From positions 372,001-436,000 of the forward strand of contig WHUZ01000037.1 in the NCBI GenBank assembly GCA_015179045.1: DNA of 64,000 nucleotides, given 5' to 3'. Every line of letters begins with the position of its first letter. Position 1 is the first letter of the stretch. A model generated the notes under the pieces. It saw only the letters and a list, made by a program, of their open reading frames with translations, was not told the DNA's origin and ran no database searches. This document shows, in pieces, positions 34,301 through 45,386 of the stretch. The translations under genes were made by a program, and so were the position numbers. The DNA comes from Kalaharituber pfeilii (taxonomy: Eukaryota > Ascomycota > Pezizomycetes > Pezizales > Pezizaceae).

Positions 34301-37300
34301 TTCGTGCCTTTCTTTAACTTTTTCGCGTCGTTCTCTAGGTCCTCCTTTGCTTTCTTCAACTTGGATGTCTTGGTCTCTGTTTTCCCCATCGACTTTGAGC
34401 TAGCCGAAGTTGCAGACACAGGGGTGTCCGCTACTGGCTCTGGAGCTGGTGCCGGCGCTGGCTCCGGCGCTGACTCCGGCACTGGCTCCGGAGCTGGCTC
34501 TGATGTTGGTTCCGATGCTGGCTCCGATGCTGGCTCTGATGTCGGTTCTGCTGGAGACGGTAAGGCTAATTCTGCTGGAGGCTCTGCTTGCCGTTCTGGC
34601 TCTGGCTCCTTTGGTGACTCTGCGACAGGTTCCGGTGATATCGGTTCCTCTGGAGCGGGTGCACCCTCAGTTGCTGGCGTGGCTTCTTCTGCCTTGACCA
34701 GTGCTTTCGCTTTCGCTTCGGCTTCCGCTTTAGCTTTTGCTTCGCTTTCGAGTTTCGCTGCCTTTGCCTCAGCTTTCAGCCTGTTTTTCTTTTCCGCTTT
34801 GGTCTCTGGCTTTGTATCCTTTTTGGTGACCTTCTTGACCTCTGATTCAGTCCCTGCTTTTGTGTCTGATTTGCTGTTTGCTTTGGACTCCGCTTTGGAC
34901 TCTGATTTCGTGTCCTTTTTGGCGACTTTCTTGACCTCTGCTTCCGTTTCTGCCTTTGCGTCTGAGCTGGTGTGAGTTGTGGTCTCTGCTGTGGTCTCTG
35001 CTGCGGTCTCTGGTTCCGTCTCCTTTTTGGTGTCTTTCTTGACCTCCGATTCGGTTTCCGCTGAGTTGGTGTTTTTTGTAGCCTCAGCTTTAGCCTCTTG
35101 TGGTTTCGCTTCCTGTTTGGTGACTTTCTTGATTCCGGTTTCCGCTTTTGCGTCTGAGTTGATATTTGTCTTGGTCTCCGCTTTAACCTCTGGCTTCGTG
35201 TCCTTTTTGGCGACCTTCTTGACGTCTGGTTTGGCTTCCGCTTTTGCGCCTGATTTTGTATTTGTTGTAGCCTCGGCTTTAGCCTCTGGTTTTGCTCCCT
35301 GCTTGATGAACTCTGTTTTGGCTTCCGCTTTTGCGTCGGATGTGGTATTTGTATTTGTATTTGCCTCTGCTTCAACCTCTGGTTTCGTTTCCTTTTTGGT
35401 CACTTTCTTGACCTCTGACTCGGTTTCCGCTATTGTGTCTGATTTGGTATTTGCTGTTGTCGCTGCTTTAGCCTCTGTTTTAGCGCTTCCTGTTTCCTCC
35501 GCTTTCTTCTCTGGTTCCTCCTCAGGCTTCACATCAGCAGGTTTGACCTCTGCAGATTTGACCTCTGCAGACTTGGCTTTAGGCGCGACGACGCCGGTCG
35601 GAGTCGATTTGCGGGAAAGAGGTGCTCGAAGAGGAGATACCGAGGGGGCCGCGGTCGCAGCAGAATTTTTCTGCGTTGGTGCAGAGCGCGCGAGTGCCGC
35701 CTCTCGTGCTCTGGTTTTTCGCGCTGTGGCTTGTGGCGCGGGGGTTACCTGTTGTGCTGCTGTAGAGGCCGCCTGAGGAGCAGGCTTTGCAAGGGTGGCA
35801 TCATCTGCAGGGGGCAACGCGGCCGCTGCAGGATCAGCGTCTGCTGCATCTTTGAATGACTCGACAGCGACATCGGCAGTGGTAGCCTTGCCGGTGGAGG
35901 AAGGCAACGGGTCGACGACAGAAGCAGATGCGTCGGCCGGAGTGGCTGGGTCGGCGGCGGGCGCGGGAGGCTTTGCCGGCTGGGATGGAGACGCGGATGG
36001 AGCCGGCGCTGGCACTGGCGCTGGTTCCGTCCTGCGCGGGTTGGGGATCGGAACCGGATTGGACGCAGCTGGCAGGGGCGGCGGGGGAGCCGAGGCGGGC
36101 GCCGGAGGGGGCGCGGGGGCGGGAGATGCGACGGCCCGCGGCCCTGGAGTGTACGTCGCTTGACGGCGCGGCTGTGGAGGGTCAGGCGACGGCGACGTGC
36201 CAGTCAGCGCACCAATGAACCCCCAGATTCCTCCCGATTTCTTTGGAGCCGGCTTTTCTGCAGGCGCCGGGGTCTGGCGGTTAAACCCTGTGATGCCATC
36301 GAACGTCTGGTTGAACCGACCGCTGGCGCGGCTGCGCGATGCCGCTTCCTCCTCCTGTTTCCTCCGCTCTTCTTCTTCTTTGCGCCTGCGTTCCTCTTCC
36401 TCCTTGCGCGCTCTCTCCGCTGCCTCTTGCTTAAGTCGCTCTTCTTCAAGAAGCCTTGCTTCGGCCTCTTCTGCTTCCTTTCTTAGTCGCTCGCGCTCGC
36501 GCTCAGCAGCTTCCTCTTCCTCTTTTCGCCTCCGTTCAGCTTCCTCCTCCTCCTCCTTGCGTTTTCGCTCGGCTTCTTCTGCTTCCTGGCGTTTTCTCTC
36601 AACCTCCTCTGCTTCCTGACGCTTGCGTTCGGCCTCCTCCTCCTCCTCCTCTTCTTTGCGTTTCCGCTCAACTTCCTCCTCTTCTTTGCGTTTTCGTTCA
36701 GCTTCCTCTTCTTCCTTCTTCTTTTCTTCTTCCTTCTTCTTTTCTTCTTCCTTCTTCTTTTCTTCTTCCTTCTTCTTTTCTTCTTCCTTCTTCTTTTCTT
36801 CCTCCTCCTCAAGATTAATTTCTATGTCCCAAGCGTCACCATCCCCATCACCTTTATTTCCTCCACCTCCACCTCCAGCTCCAGTACCACCATCATTGCC
36901 TCCTCCGGCGCCGGAGCCACTCGTTCCGTTGCCCTTACCATTACCACCAGCGCCGTTGGAGTTTGGCGCGTTTGCCTTCTTCCCTCCACCATTATTATTA
37001 TTATTATTCGCTTTCGAACCTCGACTTTTGTTGTTTTTCTTCGGTCCACGTTCCACAATACCAAATACGCGATCAAAATCTATCCTCTCGCCGCCATTAA
37101 AGGCTAAATGGCCGTAAGTATCGAACAATCCCATTGCATTCTCCTGGTTCGTGTTGAATAAGTCGTAGTTCTTCTCTTGTTTATGTCGGAATAGTCCAAG
37201 CGGATGCGGCTGTGGATGGAATATGCGTTCGTCAACAGGACTGCGCGCCTTTGAGGTTTCAGGGTGGATGTTGTAGGGCGGCGGTGGAGTGCTGTTTAGG

Positions 37301-39161
37301 TCGACATTGCGGGCGGAATACGACGGGGGTTCGATGGAGTCGCCTGACGAGGAGTGCGGCAGGGGTACGTCGCTTTTGCTGAATGTGCAAATAGGAGGGA
37401 TGCCGGCATCGACGGGGGCTTGAAGGTCAACGGGGGCCTGAAGCGACGGCGTACTTAGTGTTATTGTTTAAGGCTACCAAATTCAAGACGGAAACGGAGC
37501 AAGGGTTTGTTTAGCTCAATAAACTGGGTACTGTGGGGAAGGGGGAAGGGGGATTATCAGGGATCCATCCGTCAATCCATTCCCAATCAGCCAATCAATC
37601 AATTTATCACATTTTGTGCACCTCACCCAGTGAGAGGATGCTTGTTCATGATTATCGCATTCTATCAGACGGATACACATAGGGCCCAAGGACGGTAAGT
37701 TACACCTCGACAACAGTGATATAACTTGGAGGAATCGTGGTCTTGGGAGGAAAGCAGAAAATGGGGACGAATTGACATGCAGCCGCGCACGAGGTTATGA
37801 AATTTAGAATTTTCTGGTTTTTTCCTAAAATTTACCTACCTTTTGATTCGCACCCTCTGTAGGTGTCGAAGTCTCGCATTTGGACGACCTCAAACTCCGA
37901 CCCAAATCGAAACCAAACGACTTCCTTCTGCGCCGCGACCGCGACCGCGATGCGGACCGCGACCTATCTCGGCCACTGAGCCTACTTGCGACCTCTCGCC
38001 ACCTCACTAGGAGCGACGAGAAGTCTGTGTGCTTTGGTAGTGGGGTCTTGACAATTGACGCTACATCAACCGACTCTGACGTTGATACCTGCGATAAGGT
38101 GAACAGCGACGGCGCTGGAGTGTGTGTATGCACATCGCCGGCGGCAAGGCTGTGAAGATGATGATCCTGTTTCTTTATGCAGGGTTACTCAGTATGCCGT
38201 GCGGGGAAAAATAAATACAGTATCATAATCAACCAGCTAAGACAACAAGCCTGCAAAGCAAACCCCCAGGATCCCAGCACGGAAGAGTCACACGAGCAAA
38301 GAAATATAAATATAAAAAAATAAATAAAAAGAAACTAAAATGGGGGGTATATCGCCAATCTGAAGAAATCCGGTCATGCTTCACATCATTCTAACTTCCA
38401 AGGCTCCATTAAGACATGAAAAAGTTTGACTGAGGTGAGTTCCTGATCGCGCATTTCGTTCCTGGCTCGTTCATATCTGGCCTCGTGAGCGTTTCCAGTC
38501 GATTAATAACCAATCGATTGCTGATTTTCCAGTTCAAATTGATATTGTCTGTGCGGGCGGGTGGAAAAGTGAGGGGAAAAGGCCTGTAAGGCCGTCCATG
38601 CCCAACCGAAATGGCCTAGAGCATACCCCACACATACACAAATAACAAAAAAACAAAAAGAGATATGACGACAGCGGGTATTTGGTTGCTAGAAAAAGAA
38701 AGGATGGGCAACCAAGTGGACCCTTTGGATCATCCAATGAACAGAGCGCAGTGCACTGGCTGACTGCAACTAAGTAGGTAGGCCATACGATAGGCCATGG
38801 CAGCTGCGTTGCGCTTGCTGTATCCACAGGAGAGATGCGATGAGGAAGATGAGGAAGATGAGGAGAGCGAAAGAAAAATGAAACAGGAGATCAAATGAAG
38901 AAAAAGAAATGGAGAAAATGAAGGCAAAAAAAAAAAAAAAAAGAGATCCAATTGAAAACGAAAACGTTTTTTGTAAAAAAAAAATCCACAAAAAATTAGC
39001 TCTGTACATACCTCTACCAACCCGGAGCCTCGTTCGTCTTCAGTTTCGTTTCCCCAGCCCTCCATGACCATAGCGTCATAATACCAGCTACGATCCATAA
39101 TTGCGCCAGCTTTATTGTTGTATGACAGTTGAGATTGCCTCCTACTCGTAGCCGCACTCAT
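28397..39161 (-). CDS. Giant low-complexity protein (about 3,150 residues), not recognised
   Basis: Four exons on the minus strand fit in phase: 39161-39012, 38166-37840, 37437-31899 and 31845-28397 (total 9,465 nt). The first two exons are less certain; the last two share a clean GTGAGT..ACAG intron of 53 nt. The N-terminal 300 residues contain ordinary-looking sequence (YDLFNTNQENAMGLFDTYG, IDFDRVFGIVERG). Then come a long Glu/Lys/Arg coiled-coil-like run (nt 36,350-36,830), a Lys/Ala/Glu/Thr repeat region (34,700-35,550), 16 short Ser-Pro repeats (32,975-33,830), Pro/Glu-rich linkers, an SR-like SKDRHR run (30,060-30,170), an ERLER coiled coil (29,860-30,050) and four copies of ETPEERAARK-type motifs near the C-terminus. 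This composition suits a cytoskeletal, cortical or septal scaffold, but that is inference only; I cannot name the family. Confidence 0.7.
28420..29215 (-). repeat. Four ETPEE(R/K)AAR(K/R) motifs in the giant protein
   Basis: DETPEERAARKLRRESK, DETPEERAARKAARAAEK (twice) and ETPEEKAARRAARRESK are spaced 25-130 residues apart within a strongly charged C-terminal region. The core is far better conserved than the linkers, which suggests a functional short motif rather than passive filler. Confidence 0.7.
32975..33830 (-). repeat. Coding minisatellite: 16 copies of a Ser/Thr-Pro unit
   Basis: The unit, about 17-20 codons, reads roughly KSAKTPSPAPPPIASTSV. Sixteen K(S/N)(A/T/V)(K/R)(T/S) cores can be counted, with variation in length (51-60 bp). 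Each carries (S/T)P dipeptides. Copies differ by substitutions but stay in frame, so expansion and contraction have been tolerated at protein level. Confidence 0.85.
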
Positions 39162-42100
39162 CTTTTTTTTTCGAGACCTTGTTTTCGATAGCTGTTTGAG
39201 TATTTTCGCTTTATACAAGTACTGTACTTCCGAGAACACTCTTTCGTATCTGCAAACCGATTTTCGTATATCTGTTGATATCCTGAAGGAAAACAGCAAA
39301 ACCTGATCACGACTCTCGAGTAATGAACCGCCGTTGACGTTCGTATGAATTAAATTTGGGAGACTATCCCCTCCGATTCAAAATCTCTGCTCGCTCTTGA
39401 TCCGTTCGTTTGAAAAAAAAAATTGGAATAGGGTATTTTTGTTGTTACCTGACACCGAATTGAATACCGTGGTATTTCTCGCAAGAAGTTCAAACCTGTA
39501 CTCACGCCGTACTCATCCTGATCCCCTTTTGGAATAAAAGAACGTGCCAGTCACAACCCCCCCGAGTGGGAATCTGATCAATCAGAGAAGGGGCTGTTTC
39601 CGCGAACAAAGCAGGTCAAATGGGTGGAAAGGGCCTTCGGGAATGCCAGACAGAAATACACACCCAGGGAAAAAAATAAAATAATAAATAAAAAATAAAA
39701 AATAATAAATCTTTTTTTCTAAAAAAAAAATAAGGGTCCATACAAATTATGGAACTGATTTTCTTGGGGGGTCCATCCATCCACCAAGGCCCCCCCTACC
39801 GTACCTCTCCCCGAACATTTCAAACCAGACCAAAAGGATACCCTTGCAGCAGGACCGGGGGGAATAGCTTTTGCCAGAAAGGGTAGGTTAAGTAAGTTTT
39901 TAGCCCGCATCCACATTGATTTATCGAGGATTTGGCGACGAGGCTATGTTCTATTGATACATGTCCTCGTGCGTTGTAACTTCATTGGCTGGTCAGTTTT
40001 TGGGGCTCTATCTCTAGGGATACCTACCGTGCACAACAAAACTCGTAACAGTTAATAAGATGTTTACTGTCATTCTATTCTAATAATTCGACAGAAATGG
40101 CCCTTAATTGGTTTTGTGACAAGAGGAGTATCTAGTAATATTTCTTCGAAAGGGCGAACACTTCATCTGTCAGAAACTTTGTGGAGGCCCTCCCCCAACA
40201 TTGGGGATGCTGCCTCCTAACTTCATTCTATTGTAAAATGGACCATCAGTCCCTGCGATTGCGTAAAACCAATTGGAATTAGTCCTGACCCATTCTGGAG
40301 ATCGAGCCCCTCGCCACCGCAACCTTACGACTCCTCAGTGCGGGAAAGAGCTTTAAAGATTGATAGAGTATGATAGCTGCTCCGTCATTGGTTGAGATAA
40401 AGGAATTCAGAGCGATGCTAAGAAAATTATCAATCGAGACTCATCAGCAAAGCTTCCCCATCCTTATCATGACTGGTATCGTTCCAAATGCAGCTGCAGC
40501 GTTTTGCGAAAAGGCGGGGGCAACAGAGGAAGAGTATCCAAGGCAAACGACGAAGTACTGTAAGTCATCTCGTAAAACTTGTTCGCCTCAACTTTGCTCT
40601 CAAAAGATAGCGAATTGGACTCCTTCTTTGTCGAGTGGTGAATACGTCTGCAGTTTTTTCCGTTTGGCCCACTCAATTTTGCGCGCCATGTACAGCAGGG
40701 AGCTGATTCCTTCGCCTTCGCAGCTGTATTTTAATTTACCCAGCATGATTCCCCACACTGAGCGCGAGCCCCTTGTTAGCCAGTTCCGAAGCAGCCAACC
40801 ACAGCAACGGATGTTTGGATGTGAAATGTGAATCAACACACCCAAGCAAGGGACCCATTATTACGGCAAGTAAAGTAAACAACTGGACAAGAAGAACACG
40901 CGAAACAATTCCGCCTTCCGCACATGCCAAGCGGCAGCCACTGCATAGGTGCCTATAAAATCGGGCATGGACTTACCAATTTTGATACGAATGTTAATCA
41001 GCGACCTATCCGCTGGCCCAGTATGATAAAGCGCTGCAACGCTGTTGAAGGGATATTACTCATCCGCGCATCTCTCTCCTGAGACAGACATTGCCATTGG
41101 GCGATGTGTGCTGCAAGAAACATTGATTAATTAATGCAGGTGTGCATCCAAATTATTGTCCAGCTGCCAAAAGAAGCTCTTTTTTTTCCCTCCTCTGATA
41201 AAACAAGTTGAAAGTTCCTGAATACTGATGAGGTATTTGTATCAAATGTCAATTGCAATAAATTTAAGGTAATTTGGAGTGCATCTCAGCAATTCACTAG
41301 CAGTTTGGATACATACAGTACATGTATGAATCATATGTTGTAAGGTGCTTAAAGCGGAACTTCCGTTCAGTGGCCAGCATGGAGCTATCAGCACTGGTCA
41401 GGCCAGTTTCAAGATCTATGTAAATAATTCATCAGCATTCTTATCTGGCTGCGGAGAGTAATTCTTCAACGGACGGCACGGATACGCTGTGAATTCTGCC
41501 ACGTCGAAATGATGTGGAATGCCGCCAACCCCACAATTTGGATGGCGTTGCTTTCTAGATTTGGTTAGTGAAAACTGTCAAACTAAACGTACCATTTCGC
41601 ATCTCCGATAATTTGGTTCGGATTCCTATCTTGTGTTTGCTTAGTTGCAGAACATGGAGATCAATACATAAGCCTCAGTGATGCTGAAGCTTCGTTTGCA
41701 TGTGATAGATATCTGTAATGAAGGAATTTGTGCAGTGTGCATAGTATCTGAGTTTTCATTACACGTGCGCGGAAGGGAAGAAATATCATAGTCGATTGAA
41801 GCAACTGTATATCAATGTATGATCAGTTGGTCTGGAAACGCTGCTAAACACAAATGCGTCTTCCAGCAATTAGCCCGTTTTCAGCCTGGAAAGTCAGAGC
41901 CTTCGCTACAAATTTTTCAGTGCCTCCTACATTTACAACGGGAAACGTAGAATTAGGCAATCTTGGCATATTGGTGTCAGCTACTTCATTTTCAGCAAGG
42001 TATTCTTGGATTGAGCTGCTTGCATGCCCGCAAGAATGTTCTGGACCCTGTTGAAGTGCCTCCTGATGGTGTGCAGCTCCCCGGCCCGAGATTGTAGAAG

Positions 42101-43111
42101 TAGATGAACAAAACATTCCTTGCTCCGCGGTGTATACCTATCGGCCTACACGCATGCAAACCTCGCAGTGATGAGATGAGTTCAATTCCGGAAAGGGGGA
42201 AGCATACTGAGAAACAACTTGCGGTATCCGCAGCTAGTTGTACTAGTCACAGGGCCGTGACTCTAGCTACGTTACGGTTGCACTGTTTCTATTCATTTCC
42301 TGTGGGCTTCCTCGGTGCGCTGCGTTCAAAAGCAGCTTTTTTTTTTTTTTTTGCGGTATCTCTGCTCTCTCTCGTGTTTTCCTTACCTTCTTAGCCTAGG
42401 CATTCCTCTGCACTTGCTCACCAGAAGGGGCTCGTGCGGGACACACTCATAGTGCTCCTGAAATTGCTCTTGTGGATCTATGCCGACCAAGGTTGTGGAC
42501 TGCATGAGGCAATGAACATGATAGCACCTCCTTATGAAGCCAGTTTCAACAAGGATGCCAACAACTTGGGAGTTTAGTTTTGACAAGATGAGAAAATACT
42601 TGCCGTTTTCGCGATGAAGTGAAGGTGCTCAAGGCCGCATGATCTCATGGATTGGCCGTTGTCGAAGAATTAGGCGTATGCTATAGAGGAGATAATCCTG
42701 ACAAAATATTGGGTGATTTGGGTGTAGATTCTGACTTCGGGCCCGCAGCGAAGTTCACCTTCTATGCACTAAAAGTTCGGGTAGGTACTTGATGTTTGAG
42801 TGCTGGGGTGCTGATGAGGTGAAGGAAATGGTGCAGTCACCTTCATCTCCTTCATAATTGCAATTGCTTGGCAAACCTGAGTTGCTCCTTGAGGGAGGAA
42901 GCGAGTGCATTAGCACTGTGCAGTACCGCATTGGGGAATTTAAATCACCTGACTGCTCAAGTTCGAAAGGTCCTCAGCCTCAAAGGGCGCAGTCAGGGCC
43001 TCCGTTACTTGTTTTCTGATCCTAACTGGATTCATTTCTAATTTTCTCTTCACTTTCTTCGTCGAAGAACCTCTTGCACGTCTAACTTGTGGTTTTATGA
43101 TCCCTCAGTCT
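39162..43111. other. Gene-poor stretch upstream of the giant gene
   Basis: The first kilobase is the probable promoter of the giant gene and includes an A/T simple repeat at about 39,670-39,735. Open frames at 40,370-40,831 (plus) and 41,844-42,116 (minus) are uninterrupted but show no domain, splice context or recognisable family; I do not call them genes. A run of 17 T at about 42,337-42,353 is not followed by a LINE tail. Confidence 0.4.
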
Positions 43112-43182
43112 CTCGTCATAGTCTATAGGGCGGCATACGAGAAATGATATTACAAGTGTTTTTTTTCTCTAAAAAAAAAAAA
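43112..43182 (+). mobile_element. Tail-only family-1 LINE micro-insertion (older)
   Basis: It reads CTCGTCATAGTCTATAGGGC, GGCATACGAG, AATGATATTA, a T run, then 12 A. The outer stem is CTCGT/ACGAG instead of CTCGC/GCGAG, a paired change. The flanks share only about six bases (TCAGTC), so the target duplication is decayed or absent. Confidence 0.7.
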
Positions 43183-44059
43183 GGCTCTTCAGTCATCTTG
43201 CCACATGACAAGACATGTGCCTGTCGATGATAGTTGATCATTGCAACCACTCATTGCAACCACTCCAGCCCATACCGGGGCTGAGTGGTTGGAATGTCGG
43301 AGATATGCGTTTTTTTATCAGCGGTTATATATGTGGGCTAATTGATTTCATATCAAGCTAACGGTACTACTTGGGGAGCCCACTTCGTTATAAGTGAAAC
43401 GGCCGGAGCAGTACATCAATTGATACTTGATTAACACCGAGCAGAGATATATATCTTGCTGGCATCATGCTGTTCCCATTTTGATTACTATAAAGCTAAC
43501 GTGTGGTTAGTCCGGTGCCGCTGTAGTACTAGGCTGACGAGATTTTGAACATATTCTAAAGAAACTTCAAATACAGCAGCGGCAGTCAGGTCTGTACGTT
43601 TCGTCCCTGCAGTTTGAAGATGGCGATTGGTACATTAGTACCCTAACAGTGCCAAATAGGTCTCCATCGAAGAGGTACCTTGAAGCATAAAATTAATGTA
43701 TTGCAGAATCAGGACCAGGCCAGGATGGCTCCTCCTGTTCAGGGGCATCGGAATCGTGTTAGCTTTTGATTGCAATGGTACAGTAATGGACTTGATTACA
43801 AATTTCGTATGAACGTCCTGCTTTTGAGGTTTATATTGAATAGGATTTCATATGAAGTTAACACAATGGGCTGAAGGCGATCCGGAGGTAAGTGAAGTAA
43901 CTATTTGTGCGCTTCATCAGTTGTTTGATTATTTGGTTACAATAAACTGTCAAAAGGGAATTTCCCTTCATTGAAAGCTTTTGGTGTCGTTCAGAGGGCG
44001 TCCTCACGACTCACGTCCTGATAGGATCAGAGCAGTTTCCCATGAAATTTTCCGTTAGC
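43183..44059. other. Intergenic, nothing recognised
   Basis: A small duplicated ATTGCAACCACT and a short hairpin (CAGCCC..GGGCTG) lie at about 43,236-43,280. No coding potential is visible in the rest. Confidence 0.35.
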
Positions 44060-44071
44060 AAGGCTTGCCAG

Positions 44072-44136
44072 TCGCCATAGCCCATAGGGCGGCAAGCGAG
44101 TAATGATATATAAAAAAAAAAAAAAAAAAAAAAAAA
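44072..44136 (+). mobile_element. Tail-only family-1 LINE micro-insertion
   Basis: The insert starts TCGCCATAGCCCATAGGGC, continues GGCAAGCGAGTAATGATATA and ends in about 26 A. A perfect 12-bp duplication AAGGCTTGCCAG flanks it (44,060-44,071 and 44,137-44,148). There is no LINE coding sequence; the insert is only the 3' hairpin and poly(A). Confidence 0.95.
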
Positions 44137-44597
44137 AAGGCTTGCCAGAAGTCTCTTGTTTCACAAACGCCACTGACTACATGCGCTAGCGACTTTAGTT
44201 GCAATTTTCAAAATGTAAGTATATCCTATCTCAATTCTGGTGTTTATTCAAGACAATAATTTACAGGGCATCAGAGAAGATAAAGCCAATTGCATGCTAG
44301 TATGCGACGATGCAAAGTAACTCTGACGTTCAAAATAATTTCTCACTTCGAAAAACAAGGGATGCTCAATTTTACAAGGAGGATACATACGGAGTATGCT
44401 TAATTTTTACCGCTTGACATGCTGACAGCCAAAAAGGGTATAGTTAAGTCTGAGTCGAAATGACCTGAAAATGTTATTAATGATATCTAATGGTCCTCGG
44501 CTACTTCGATTCGAAACAAACATGAATTGCTATGTGGAATACATGACAGAAAAAGACAAGGAAAACAAATGAGGAGGCGTCCTATCCATGCTCTTTA

Positions 44598-44990
44598 GGT
44601 TGCGGAAATCGGCTCAAGGGGTTTGTAGCCCCTAATGCCCATGCTTAGTCAGTCGTTTCGCTGACTAAGCAGGGGCAAACCGAAGGACCCCCCCAGTCTC
44701 TCCCTCGCGGAGGCCCGAGTCGCTGGGGTAACGGGGTCGGTGGGTGGGTGATTTCGCAACTCACGCGGCTTGGAGAGGGAGGACCAGCGTCTCCCTCACC
44801 CCTTCTATATACCGAGCATCCCTTCGCTGCCTGCCCATGACTACCACAAAGGGATCACCCAAACGGGAAACCAACTAGAGAGGGACTGTGCTGTGGCTTG
44901 GTGGCGCCCACTAGTGGCTTGCCCTCTCTTCCGTGGTCTCGAGGGTTCTGGTGGCCGCTCTCGAGCCTCCCATTAGCTTGCGGTTGAACC
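44598..44990. other. GC-rich structured block of unknown nature
   Basis: The base composition differs sharply from the AT-rich flanks. It contains a perfect 10-bp hairpin (GCTTAGTCAG, 8-base loop, CTGACTAAGC at 44,643-44,670), a GGGG..CCCC hairpin just before it (about 44,614-44,630), and a direct echo of GGAGAGGGAGGACC/GTCTCCCTC pairing near 44,770-44,800. No protein frame is convincing. It could be a TE leader, an rDNA-spacer fragment or a structured non-coding RNA. Confidence 0.4.
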
Positions 44991-45386
44991 GCCAAATCCA
45001 ACACAATAATGATTCACTTCACACTCATGAATGCGGATGGCCAAGACAATTGCAATTGTATCGATCTCAACCTCAATACAAGCAGAATTGAATTCCGCAG
45101 TTCGGTGCTACTCCCCGCTTCTGAATACTTATTATAAAGTCAACAAGCCTCAGCCTGAGACGGAGATATTTGCAATTAATACATTCGGTCAGCAATTGGC
45201 ACGCCCTCCTAAAACACTTTGGTCACGTCTCACCGGCAACGCTTCTCGGACTTTGCTATCACCTAGTGACTAATCGGCTTACTAGCAATTAACCCTTTAG
45301 ATCTGTATTCGCAGGTTCCTACAAGTAAGGGCAATATCAGAGCCACGTTTTCAAAGCTTAACTAACATAACCTAGACAGATTCCTC

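Noticed and set aside
28500..37117. Plus-strand open frames opposite the giant gene (Ser, Leu and Phe-rich, up to 328 codons)
   Set aside because: They are antisense shadows of Glu/Lys/Arg/Ala-rich repeats; the minus strand gives the continuous spliced frame.
40370..40831. 153-codon plus-strand open frame
   Set aside because: No recognisable motif, composition like the flanks, and no partner exons; kept as unassigned intergenic DNA.
41844..42116. 90-codon minus-strand frame with protein-like composition
   Set aside because: It is isolated, without family resemblance or splice context; insufficient to call a gene or relic.
42336..42354. T run considered as the poly(A) end of another minus-strand micro-insertion
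   Set aside because: The adjacent sequence has no hairpin tail of either LINE family and no flanking duplication.
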